A stretch of DNA of 64,000 nt. It comes from Planomicrobium stackebrandtii. Lineage in GTDB: Bacteria; Bacillota; Bacilli; Bacillales_A; Planococcaceae. A program made the position numbers and the translations under genes. Shown here one piece after another: positions 6,878 to 14,579 of this stretch. The notes below the pieces were generated by a model. That model was not told the origin of the DNA. It did not search any database and saw only the letters and a program-made list of their open reading frames with translations. The stretch is taken from positions 62,001 through 126,000 of the forward strand of contig NZ_JAUSWB010000006.1 in the NCBI RefSeq assembly GCF_030814955.1, written 5' to 3'. How positions within the stretch are numbered: position 1 is the stretch's first letter; every line of letters begins with the position of its first letter.

Positions 6878-7504
6878 ATGGTAAGTATCGCAGAGTTGAG
6901 CGCATTTATTCTGGTTGTCTGCGGATTGTTTTTAATCCCGGGTCCTGCTGTCTTGTTGCTGATCACCCGATCGGCTCATCAAGGAACCAAAACAGGTTTT
7001 ATAACCGGCCTAGGCATTGCAACGGGAGATTTTCTTCATGTGTTAGTAGCCGCTGTTGGAATCTCGGCTATTCTGTTGACTTCTCCTGCTGCTTTTACGA
7101 TCATAAAAGTTGCCGGAGCAGCGTATTTGATCTATATGGGCATTCAGGCATTAGTGGTGAAAGCATCATCCATAAAAACAACTGATATTGTACAGGCGTC
7201 ACTGCTTAAAGTCTACAGGCACGGCATATTAGTAGAAGCTTTGAATCCGAAAACAGCCCTTTTCTTTTTGGCTTTATTTCCGCAATTTGTCCATCCGGAG
7301 AGTGGATCAATCATCACGCAATTTTTACTGTTAGGGGTTATTTTTGTGGCCTTAACGGTTGGTTATACAACGATTTTAGCCGTCTTTACAGGAAGCATTG
7401 GGCATTTCATCAAACGTGGGAGTGGAATCAACAAGTGGGGCCAAAAAGCTTTGGGTTTGCTTTATATCGGTCTTGGCTTGCAAGTAGTTTTCCTGAATCC
7501 ATAA
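6878..7504 (+). CDS. LysE/RhtB-family amino-acid exporter
   Basis: A 208-aa membrane protein with six predicted spans. The N-terminal family signature is clear (FLIPGPAVLLLITRSAHQGTKTGFITGLGIATGDF), and the middle signature LNPKTALFFLALFPQFV is typical of RhtB carriers. It should export an amino acid or derivative using the proton gradient; substrate unknown. The start ATG at 6878 follows GAGGGG. It is divergent from the MocR regulator and is followed after 76 bp by a PaiB-like gene, which suggests a small efflux/response unit. Confidence 0.87.
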   Translation: MVSIAELSAFILVVCGLFLIPGPAVLLLITRSAHQGTKTGFITGLGIATGDFLHVLVAAVGISAILLTSPAAFTIIKVAGAAYLIYMGIQALVVKASSIKTTDIVQASLLKVYRHGILVEALNPKTALFFLALFPQFVHPESGSIITQFLLLGVIFVALTVGYTTILAVFTGSIGHFIKRGSGINKWGQKALGLLYIGLGLQVVFLNP

Positions 7505-7580
7505 TCTTTTTATCAAAGTTAGTAGAACCTCTCCGAAATTTTTCAGAACATCAATTTCAGACAAAAAGGAGCATGCCATC

Positions 7581-8192
7581 ATGTACATTCCAAAATATTA
7601 TAAGGTGAACGATGTTGAAGAGATCCGCGAATTTGTTCAACTGAATTCCTTTGGAACGCTTGTCACAAATAGAAAAGGAAGACCCATTGCGACCCACTTG
7701 CCCTTGCAGTTAATAAAGGAAGACGAGGAGTACTATATAACCGGACATATGGCATACGGTAATCCGCAGTGGCGGACATTCGACACCTCTGAAGAAGTCT
7801 TGGTTATGTTCCAAGGTCCGCACGCTTACATCTCTTCCTCCTGGTATGAACAGGAAAATGTCCCAACCTGGAACTACCAGGCTGTTCATGTATATGGACC
7901 TGCCACCATTTTAGACGAAGAAGCATTGAAACAGGACCTGACAAAGCTGCTGGAAAAATACGAGAAACATCGTGAGAACCCGGTTCTTTGGGATAAACTC
8001 TCTACTTCTTTATTGGAAAAAGAAATAAAGGGGATTGTTGGATTTAAGATTAAGATAGGAGAAATTCAGGCTGCCTATAAAATGAGCCAGAACCGGAATG
8101 AATCGGATTATCGGAATATCGTTGAGCAATTACAACATGAGAAGAATCCTGATTCAAGTCAAATGGCGGAACTGATGAAAAAAAGATTATAG
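7581..8192 (+). CDS. PaiB-like FMN-binding protein
   Basis: 203 aa with the PaiB/FMN-binding split-barrel pattern: MYIPKYYKVND at the N-terminus, GTLVTNRKGRPIATHLPL, the central GPHAYISSSWYEQENVPTWNYQAVHVYGPA block, and VGFKIKIGEIQAAYKMSQNR near the end. PaiB of B. subtilis is linked to negative control of degradative enzymes and sporulation genes together with the acetyltransferase PaiA; no PaiA is present here. Ribosome-binding site AAAAAGGAG upstream. Probably cotranscribed with the LysE-type exporter and ended by the hairpin at 8221-8271. Confidence 0.85.
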   Translation: MYIPKYYKVNDVEEIREFVQLNSFGTLVTNRKGRPIATHLPLQLIKEDEEYYITGHMAYGNPQWRTFDTSEEVLVMFQGPHAYISSSWYEQENVPTWNYQAVHVYGPATILDEEALKQDLTKLLEKYEKHRENPVLWDKLSTSLLEKEIKGIVGFKIKIGEIQAAYKMSQNRNESDYRNIVEQLQHEKNPDSSQMAELMKKRL

Positions 8193-8220
8193 AGTTACCT
8201 GTAAGCCAATCTTAAAAATA

Positions 8221-8271
8221 CAAAAAGCTATTGTTCTAAGAATAATCTTTTTCAGAGCAATAGCTTTTTTG
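8221..8271 (+). terminator. Terminator of the paiB-like gene
   Basis: CAAAAAGCTATTG pairs with CAATAGCTTTTTTG across a 24-nt loop, 28 nt after the stop codon. Confidence 0.75.
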
Positions 8272-8345
8272 TATTGTCCTGATAGATTGAAAGTAGAATT
8301 AATCGTAACTGTTAATCTCAGTTAGTTTATAACTTACAGTAGAAC

Positions 8346-8468
8346 CGTTCGTAAAAGTACACCTTTACGAACGCTTCAAAACATCTGAAAATCGGCACAA
8401 AAAAACGTTCGTAAACGTGTAAAAACACTTTACGAACGTTCCCTTATTTGCATACACTTTTACGAACG
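8346..8468. repeat. Cluster of CGTTCGTAAA inverted half-sites
   Basis: Five 10-bp half-sites: CGTTCGTAAA at 8346 and 8406, its complement TTTACGAACG at 8364, 8429 and 8459. The first pair forms a 28-bp palindrome (10-bp arms, 8-bp centre AGTACACC) that contains the GTAAAAGTACAC 12-mer of two other loci; the second pair forms a 33-bp palindrome. The last half-site is 15 bp from the 3' end of the penicillin-acylase gene. Confidence 0.75.
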
Positions 8469-8482
8469 GTTTTCGGTATAAC

Positions 8483-10849
8483 TTACTGAGCCTTTAAAAT
8501 TAATGTCGCCCCTTCAATATCCTCCATAATTTCGGTTTCATGGAATCTGCCTTCTGCCCAGTCATCCACTTGGTTGTGGAAGTAATCTGATTTCATATGT
8601 CCACTTAGTCCAGGCCCGACAATATGATAGGCACTTGATAAATCAGCAAGATCCGCCACAAAACGCCAGGAGGCTCCGTGATCGACTTCGCCTTCTGGTG
8701 TGGATGCTGCGGCCTGAACGGTAATGTTGGATCCCCCGATCGGTACAGGGCTCGGGTTAAGGAACTCGGCAAAAATTGCAGAGGCACCTGCAAGCGGATG
8801 CGGGAATGTCAATTGATGGTGGTCTCCCCATGCCCATTTGGCTGTGTCATTTCCCTGTTCTTCTTCAATTTCCGCAATTGCTGCCTCTAGTGAATCGACA
8901 AGCCATTTTTCGGCGCCGCCATATTCCGTAACCCAAACGCCTTCTTCCCCGGCAAATGCACTTCGCATCATTTCATCCGTAATGTGATTTTTGCCCGCCA
9001 GCATATCGAAAACGTCTTCTGGAAATTCATCTGCCAATAGCGTTTCCGGCAGCTGCTTCATCCATTTATGGAAAACCAGCGGTGCGGCCTGATCTTGACT
9101 GTCGACCTGATCCCACCCTTCAAGCATGGTGAGGACCTCATCGTATTCATTGGTTTCATTGCGCACAGTGGAAATCATATCCCCTAAAAACTCAGCTGCA
9201 TATAAATTTTGCTGGTCCATCTGCAGCTCCATCATATCCTGCGCTGTCAGATCATCCGATGCTTCCAGCACTTCGGCAATCCTCTCGTAGCGATAGGGCT
9301 GCGCCCAAAAATCGGTGATGTGATAAGGGTAGGACTCATCAATCACTTCGTTGTTCGCTGTAGCAATAAACCCGCTTTCCGGATTGACCGCAGACGGCAA
9401 TTCATCAAAAGGCACATAACCTTCCCAGCCGTATTCTGCAGAATCTCCCGGAACCGGCAACTGGCCGTCCCCGGATTTGCGGATTGGGATGCGGCCGTTC
9501 GCTTTATAAGCGATTGTGCCATCTGTAGAAGCAAAAACAAAGTTTTGGGCAGGAGCCTGGAAATCTTCCAGCGCCAGTTCAAACTCTTCCCAATTGGATG
9601 CTTTATTAAAGTTCAGAACGGCCTGCAGTTCGAGTGTCGGCTCCAGAGCGGTCCACTGCATCGAAAAGACAGCATCTGTTTCCTCTTCGTCGTACAGGAC
9701 ATTCGAAACGACAGGGCCATGCCTTGTTACTACCACTTCAAAATCTTCCGTTTCCCCGTCCTTTACTTTGATCGGTTCATCTCTGACTTCTGCCTGTTCC
9801 CACTGGCCTTCATACTGGAACTGTGTCGGATCTTCGGGATTGGGCGTTTCGATGTAAAGATCCTGAACGTCGGGGCCGACATTGGTGACGCCCCAGGCGA
9901 TTTCCTCGTTATGCCCCAGAATGATCCCGGGAATGCCAGCAAAAATAACGCCGCTGACATTTTGTTCAGGCGACTCCAAATGCATTTGGTACCAGATCGA
10001 CGGCGTGCTGAGTCCAAGATGCGGATCATCCGCTAGCAATGGTTTTCCGCTTGCCGTTTTGTCTCCTGACACCACCCAGTTGTTGCTGCCGTTAAATTCA
10101 GGCGGAATAACCGAAGCATCGAATTCCCCAGCTACCTGGACTGGCTGCTCCTTGTTTGCTGCCAAAATCGCCGGTGCAATTTCCGGGTAAGAGATAAACA
10201 GCTCACGGGCTTTGTCTTCCGGGAATTCATTCAATGCCCAGTGGCGGACTGCAAGTGTATTCCAGTGGCCGCCGAGGTCATAGGCCATGAACTTGCCGAT
10301 TGTCAGTGAGTCGACAGGTGTCCACTCCTCCGGCTCATAGCCAAGCAAGGCAAACTCAAAGCTTAACTTGCCATTGGCTTTTGCCTCTTCCATATAGGCG
10401 TTAACCCCTTCTGCATACCACTCTAAAACCTGTTTGGCTTCTGCGTCATAGCCATCCCATGATTTTTCCGCAGCATCCCCCAAACTGAAGGTCCGGAAAA
10501 ACTTATCGGTATCGACTGCATCTGCGCCGATCACCTCTGCCAATTGGCCGCTAGCCTGTCTGCGGGACAGGTCCATCTGGAACATCCGGTCCTGTGCCTG
10601 GACATATCCCTGTGCCCGGTAGAGATCAGCATCTGTCTCTGCCTGGATATGCGGCACGCCAATAACATCACGGATGACCGACACATCGCTGTCGAGTATC
10701 GCGACTGCCGCTTCGCCTTCAATAACCGGCTTGGACTTCCCTATGTAAACGTTTACAAAAATGAGTGCCGCTGCCGCAACTGCGACAAGAACGCCCAGAA
10801 CAACCAAAAGCCATTTTAGCCACCTTCTGCTTTTCACTTTCTCCCCCAT
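8483..10849 (-). CDS. Penicillin acylase family N-terminal-nucleophile hydrolase, membrane-anchored
   Basis: 788 aa. Residues 10-35 (LKWLLVVLGVLVAVAAAALIFV) form a signal anchor, so the enzyme should act outside the membrane. The family hallmark GSNNWVVSGDKTASGKPLLADDPH starts at about residue 254; Ser255 would be the catalytic residue freed by self-cleavage, giving an alpha chain (about 1-254) and a beta chain. Other family blocks are RDVIGVPHIQAETDADLYRAQGYVQAQDRMFQMDLSRR and the beta-chain ending region HPLAGASAIFAEFLNPSPVPIGGSNITV. Substrate cannot be read from the sequence; relatives cleave penicillins, acyl-homoserine lactones or cyclic amides. A single-gene unit. Confidence 0.88.
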   Translation of the reverse strand: MGEKVKSRRWLKWLLVVLGVLVAVAAAALIFVNVYIGKSKPVIEGEAAVAILDSDVSVIRDVIGVPHIQAETDADLYRAQGYVQAQDRMFQMDLSRRQASGQLAEVIGADAVDTDKFFRTFSLGDAAEKSWDGYDAEAKQVLEWYAEGVNAYMEEAKANGKLSFEFALLGYEPEEWTPVDSLTIGKFMAYDLGGHWNTLAVRHWALNEFPEDKARELFISYPEIAPAILAANKEQPVQVAGEFDASVIPPEFNGSNNWVVSGDKTASGKPLLADDPHLGLSTPSIWYQMHLESPEQNVSGVIFAGIPGIILGHNEEIAWGVTNVGPDVQDLYIETPNPEDPTQFQYEGQWEQAEVRDEPIKVKDGETEDFEVVVTRHGPVVSNVLYDEEETDAVFSMQWTALEPTLELQAVLNFNKASNWEEFELALEDFQAPAQNFVFASTDGTIAYKANGRIPIRKSGDGQLPVPGDSAEYGWEGYVPFDELPSAVNPESGFIATANNEVIDESYPYHITDFWAQPYRYERIAEVLEASDDLTAQDMMELQMDQQNLYAAEFLGDMISTVRNETNEYDEVLTMLEGWDQVDSQDQAAPLVFHKWMKQLPETLLADEFPEDVFDMLAGKNHITDEMMRSAFAGEEGVWVTEYGGAEKWLVDSLEAAIAEIEEEQGNDTAKWAWGDHHQLTFPHPLAGASAIFAEFLNPSPVPIGGSNITVQAAASTPEGEVDHGASWRFVADLADLSSAYHIVGPGLSGHMKSDYFHNQVDDWAEGRFHETEIMEDIEGATLILKAQ

Positions 10850-10952
10850 TGCCTTGCCCCCTTCTTCTTATGATGTTTCATTCGACTGACGAAGGATAAA
10901 TCCCTTTTTTTAAAAGCACAAAATCGTATACGCCAATTCAGTTCTCCACAAA

Positions 10953-10982
10953 AAAAGATGCCCCGGCTAAGGGACATCTTTT
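10953..10982 (-). terminator. Terminator of murB
   Basis: AAAAGATGTCCC and GGGGCATCTTTTTTT on the minus strand around a 6-nt loop, 4 nt after the murB stop. Confidence 0.85.
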
Positions 10983-10986
10983 GGAA

Positions 10987-11904
10987 TCAAACTTGATCTT
11001 CTCCGACAATTTTCACTTCCAGCTCTAAATCAATACCGAACTTCTCTTGCACAGCCGCTTTGACCATTTCAATCGTTTTGATATAGTCATTGGCCGATGC
11101 ATTGTTTTTATTCACAATAAAACCGGCGTGCTTCGTAGAGACTTCTGCTCCGCCAAAGCCCCGCCCCTGAAGGCCGCTGTCCTGAATCAGTTTTCCGGCG
11201 AAATTGCCGGGTGGACGTTTGAAAACACTGCCTGCAGAAGGAAATTCCAGCGGTTGTTTCGTTTCCCGCTGATACGTCAATTCAGTCATCTTGGCATCGA
11301 TAACCGTTTGCTTGCCGATTTCCAGCTCGAATTCGGCCGACAAGACATAAAATCCTTTTTTCGTGATGATGCTCTTCCGGTAGTCAAGCTCCAAATCTTC
11401 TTTGGATAAGACCAGCTTCTCGCCTTCTTTAGAGAGAACAGTCGCTTGAATAATAACATCTTTTATTTCTCCACCGTAAGCTCCTGCATTCATCGCCATG
11501 GCACCGCCGATGGATCCCGGAATGCCGCAAGCAAATTCAAAACCGGTCAGTTGGTTGGCTGCCGCAACTTTTGATACCTTTTTGATGTTCGCTCCACCCT
11601 GGGCATAAACTCTTGTACCCTCTATGCGGATCGCCTGCAGACTTTTTAAAGTCAGGACAATTCCACGAAATCCTCCGTCCCGGACGACCATATTTGATCC
11701 GTTTCCGAGAAGCAGCAAAGGAATGTTATTTGTGTATGCATATTTTACTGCAAAAGCAGTTTCATCTTCAGTTGTCGGTGACACAAAAATATCAGCCGGC
11801 CCACCCATTTTAGTTAATGTATGAAGGTGTAGCGGTTCATCCATTTTGACGTGATCATCTGTCAAAAAATCGCGTAAATCCGTCAACCATTGTTCTTTCG
11901 TCAT
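10987..11904 (-). CDS. murB: UDP-N-acetylenolpyruvoylglucosamine reductase
   Basis: Cytoplasmic FAD enzyme that reduces UDP-GlcNAc-enolpyruvate to UDP-MurNAc with NADPH, the second committed step of peptidoglycan precursor synthesis. All family blocks are present: TKMGGPADIFVSP, GNGSNMVVRDGGFRG (FAD pyrophosphate binding), GIPGSIGGAMAMNAGAYGGEI, YRKSI, and GSVFKRPPGNFAGKLIQDSGLQG with the proton-donor serine of the GSVFKRP motif. 305 aa, the usual size for the Bacillus type (type II, without the extra loop). Standalone gene between its own terminator and a divergent YceI gene. Ribosome-binding site AGAAGGGA. Confidence 0.95.
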   Translation of the reverse strand: MTKEQWLTDLRDFLTDDHVKMDEPLHLHTLTKMGGPADIFVSPTTEDETAFAVKYAYTNNIPLLLLGNGSNMVVRDGGFRGIVLTLKSLQAIRIEGTRVYAQGGANIKKVSKVAAANQLTGFEFACGIPGSIGGAMAMNAGAYGGEIKDVIIQATVLSKEGEKLVLSKEDLELDYRKSIITKKGFYVLSAEFELEIGKQTVIDAKMTELTYQRETKQPLEFPSAGSVFKRPPGNFAGKLIQDSGLQGRGFGGAEVSTKHAGFIVNKNNASANDYIKTIEMVKAAVQEKFGIDLELEVKIVGEDQV

Positions 11905-12011
11905 CTAAAGCAAATCCCTTCTAAACTTATAGCTTCTACTAGTATCCAATTTTCATCCCGATTTGACAAGCAATATAGCAAGGTTCAGGCCAAAAGTCCA
12001 ATAAAATAATG

Positions 12012-12025
12012 TCTCGAATTCGAGA
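12012..12025. promoter_or_regulatory. Palindromic operator resembling MhqR box
   Basis: Perfect 14-bp palindrome TCTCGAATTCGAGA, 19 bp upstream of the -35 box of the yceI promoter. It matches the core of the MhqR (quinone/diamide stress, MarR-DUF24-related regulon) box described for B. subtilis, ATCTCGAATTCGAGAT. Regulator assignment is inferred from the core match. Confidence 0.5.
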
Positions 12026-12043
12026 ATTATTAATTAATAACTA

Positions 12044-12072
12044 TTGACTTTGAGATTTATTGGCGTTATATT
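12044..12072 (+). promoter_or_regulatory. SigmaA-type promoter of the yceI gene
   Basis: TTGACT (12044-12049), 17-bp spacer, TATATT (12067-12072), followed 35 bp later by the start codon with AGGAGG between. Confidence 0.75.
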
Positions 12073-12106
12073 TAATTCAGAACAATATTTCTAGGAGGAA
12101 TTTAAC

Positions 12107-12628
12107 ATGAAAAAATGGACAGTAGACACAGCACACTCAGAAATCGGATTTTCTGTAAAACACATGATGATCTCGAAAGTAAAAGGCTCTTTTACATCTT
12201 ATGAAGCAGTCGTTGAAGCAAACGAAGAAAATCTTCAAGGCGCGTTGATCGACTTTAAAATTGACGTAGCAAGCATCAACACTAACAACACAGACCGCGA
12301 CAACCACTTGCGCTCTGCTGATTTCTTTGATGCTGAGCAATTCCCATACATCACATTCAAAGCCAATGACATTGTTAAGAACGATGGCGAATACGAATTG
12401 ACTGGCGACCTTACGATGAAAGGCGTTACGCGCCCGGCTACTTTCGAAGTAGAATACGGCGGCAAAGGCACGAACCCATGGGGCGTTGAAGTAGTGGCGT
12501 TCAATGTAGAAGGCAAAGTAAACCGCAAAGATTTCGGCCTTACTTGGAACCAAGCACTTGAAACAGGCGGCGTAATGGTCGGCGAAGATATCAAAATCAC
12601 ATTGGAATTAGAAGGCAACCCAGCATAA
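12107..12628 (+). CDS. YceI family protein
   Basis: 173 aa with the full YceI pattern: WTVDTAHSEIGFSVKHMMISKVKGSF at the start, LQGALIDFKIDVASINTNNTDRDNHLRSADFFDAEQFPYITFKA in the middle, LTGDLTMKGVTRPATFEVEYGG, and a C-terminal FGLTWNQALETGGVMVGEDIKITLELE. YceI folds are lipocalin-like barrels that bind polyprenyl chains or amides; this one has no signal peptide, so it should be cytoplasmic. It has its own good promoter, an MhqR-like operator upstream and a strong terminator. The operator and nearby azoreductase suggest a role in thiol/quinone stress, which is inference. Confidence 0.92.
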   Translation: MKKWTVDTAHSEIGFSVKHMMISKVKGSFTSYEAVVEANEENLQGALIDFKIDVASINTNNTDRDNHLRSADFFDAEQFPYITFKANDIVKNDGEYELTGDLTMKGVTRPATFEVEYGGKGTNPWGVEVVAFNVEGKVNRKDFGLTWNQALETGGVMVGEDIKITLELEGNPA

Positions 12629-12641
12629 TAAAGAGACATTC

Positions 12642-12682
12642 AAAAAGCAGTGCGAGGAAAATTCCTCGCACTGCTTTTTTTT
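12642..12682 (+). terminator. Terminator of the yceI gene
   Basis: AAAGCAGTGCGAGGAA and TTCCTCGCACTGCTTT match perfectly and are followed by T8. Confidence 0.9.
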
Positions 12683-12710
12683 AGTTTTATACGGTCTCTT
12701 TTGGGCAAAT

Positions 12711-12793
12711 GCCACTCTGGCTGTGCGGCAAAGTACGCCGCTTCGCCAGCGCGTCTTATGCCTGGCAGAGCTATACGGGCGCTTTCGCTTTTC
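12711..12793 (-). repeat. GC-rich interspersed repeat, truncated unit
   Basis: About 83 bp matching the units at 60009-60254 (CACTCTGGCTGTGCGGCAAAG, then GCGTCTTATGCC, ending CGCTTTCGCTTTTC), but lacking the TTGTCCAGACTCC end. It touches the 3' end of the oxidoreductase gene. Confidence 0.7.
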
Positions 12794-12800
12794 AGTATTC

Positions 12801-14345
12801 CTATTCTATTTTCTTCAGCGGCTTAACCGCTGGCCCATTCAATACATCTCCTGTATAGGAGAAGCGGGAGCCGTGGCAAGGGCAGTCCCAAGAACGCTCG
12901 GCGTCATTCCAGTTGACTTCGCATCCCATATGGGTGCATGCCGTATCCACAAGATGGACTTGGCCGTATTCGTCCCGGTAGCCGCCAGCCTTTTTCTTGC
13001 CGACTTTAACCAGCGAGCCTTCGTCTTTGCCAAGGTCCTCAACGGTTTTGGAAGCTCTTTTCAGTTTCCCTTTGACCAACTCTTTCGCAACCGAAGCGTT
13101 GTCTTTCGCAAAACTCGCAACATCCACCGCTTTCATTTTAGGCCGGGTTGGACTGAAAACAGGTGCGTAGTGATTTTCCTTGCCCAGAATTTGATCAGTT
13201 AGTAGCATGCCAGCCAATGCGCCGTTTGACATTCCCCATTTGTGGAAACCGGTCGCCACCAGGATCTTGTCATACCCCGCGGTGATGGTGCCGATATAAG
13301 GAATCTGGTCGAGCGTTGTCATATCCTGTGCTGACCAGCGGTACGGAATCTCCTGGATGCCGAAATGCTCTTCGCCAAACTTCTCAAGATTGTGGTAATG
13401 TTCCATTGTCTCGCTCGAACTTTTTCCGGTTGCATGGCCGTCACCGCCAATCAGCAGCAGCTTCTCCCCATTGTCTCCCGGCACATAGCGCAGGGAACGG
13501 GACGGCATATCACCGCTGATATACATATCATTCGGAATCTTGCCATTCACTTTGGCTACAATGGCATACGAGCGTTTGACCGATAAGCGCGAAAAGTACA
13601 TACCGTCAAAATCATTGAATGGATAGTGCGTAGCTACAATGACTTGGTTGCACGACAAATGCGACAGGTTTTCAGTTTGAATAACCGGATCGTTTTTGCT
13701 CAGAATCTTCACGGCACGGGTCTGCTCATAAATTTTGCCGCCCAGCCGTTCAATTTCTTTCACCAATCCCGCCAAAAATTTCACTGGATGGAATTGGGCC
13801 TGGCCGCGCATGACCACCGCTTCTTTTACTTGAAACGGCAACTCTACTTCGTCTTTTGCCAGCTCGCCGTCGATACCCAGCTGTTCGTAAGCTTCTGCCT
13901 CTTTCTCAACCAGCTTCGCTCCTGCAGCTGTATTGGCATAGACGAATGCATTGTGATGAGAAAAATCACAGTCGATGTCAAGTTCATTGGCAGTGTCTTC
14001 AATGAATTTCAAGCCGTCCATGTTTGCCTGGTAATACAGTTTTGCTTTTTCCTCGCCCACCAGCTTGACCAAAGGATAATAAAAAAGCCCATGCTGTGCC
14101 GTTATTTTCGCGGTTGTATTGCCTGTTACCCCATCAACCAGTTTCCCAGCATCGATTAAGGTTACTTTCCTGCCGGCTTTCGCTAGTAGATAAGCACTGA
14201 TAATACCGACCATGCCCCCGCCAACAACTGCAATATCTGTAGATTCGTTTGCCTGTAAAGCAGGATAACTTGGAATATCCTTGTATTCTCTCCAATATGA
14301 CTTCTGCTCTCCTGGAACTCGACTCACGTTATCACTCTGCACCAT
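12801..14345 (-). CDS. FAD-dependent oxidoreductase with C-terminal Rieske [2Fe-2S] domain (YhfW type)
   Basis: 514 aa. Residues about 25-65 hold the FAD-binding Rossmann motif (DIAVVGGGMVGIISAYLLAKAGRKVTLIDAG) of the DAO family; the second FAD block is DKILVATGFHKWGMSNGALAGMLL. The last 90 residues form a Rieske centre with CTHMGCEV and CPCHGSRF (two Cys, two His). The fusion is that of B. subtilis YhfW, whose substrate is unknown. An upstream ATG at 14360 would place the ribosome-binding site AGGAGG inside codons 2-3, so the ATG at 14345, 6 nt after AGGAGG, is the true start. The upstream region carries a phased repeat array (14442-14534). Confidence 0.9.
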   Translation of the reverse strand: MVQSDNVSRVPGEQKSYWREYKDIPSYPALQANESTDIAVVGGGMVGIISAYLLAKAGRKVTLIDAGKLVDGVTGNTTAKITAQHGLFYYPLVKLVGEEKAKLYYQANMDGLKFIEDTANELDIDCDFSHHNAFVYANTAAGAKLVEKEAEAYEQLGIDGELAKDEVELPFQVKEAVVMRGQAQFHPVKFLAGLVKEIERLGGKIYEQTRAVKILSKNDPVIQTENLSHLSCNQVIVATHYPFNDFDGMYFSRLSVKRSYAIVAKVNGKIPNDMYISGDMPSRSLRYVPGDNGEKLLLIGGDGHATGKSSSETMEHYHNLEKFGEEHFGIQEIPYRWSAQDMTTLDQIPYIGTITAGYDKILVATGFHKWGMSNGALAGMLLTDQILGKENHYAPVFSPTRPKMKAVDVASFAKDNASVAKELVKGKLKRASKTVEDLGKDEGSLVKVGKKKAGGYRDEYGQVHLVDTACTHMGCEVNWNDAERSWDCPCHGSRFSYTGDVLNGPAVKPLKKIE

Positions 14346-14441
14346 GCCATTCCTCCTCATATAAGCTTTTAATAAATGTCTACCCCTATTGAAAAATCTT
14401 AATCAAATTATTGGATCCTCAACTTCCCAATTATTTGGATA

Positions 14442-14534
14442 TACTGTCCAACTCGAATGAAATACTGTCCAACTTTCAAGAATACTGTCGGCCATTGCTA
14501 GTTTACTGTCCACCTGGCAGATTTACTGTCCAAC
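14442..14534. repeat. Helically phased array of TACTGTCCA repeats
   Basis: Five direct copies of TACTGTC followed by CAAC, CAAC, GGCC, CACC, CAAC, starting at 14442, 14463, 14483, 14504 and 14524. Spacing alternates 21, 20, 21, 20 bp, two DNA turns, so all lie on one face of the helix. The array is 97-189 bp upstream of the YhfW-type gene and just beyond the azoreductase terminator. Confidence 0.85.
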
Positions 14535-14536
14535 AG

Positions 14537-14569
14537 AAAAAAAGGACCGCCCTTTAAGGGCAGTCCTTC
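14537..14569 (-). terminator. Terminator of the azoreductase gene
   Basis: On the minus strand AAGGACTGCCCTT pairs with AGGGCGGTCCTT and a run of T follows. Confidence 0.85.
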
Positions 14570-14579
14570 ATCCGAAAAT

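Noticed and set aside
9209-10036. 275-aa plus-strand frame inside the penicillin-acylase gene
   Set aside because: Antisense shadow caused by codon bias of a well-supported 788-aa gene; no start signal or family motif.
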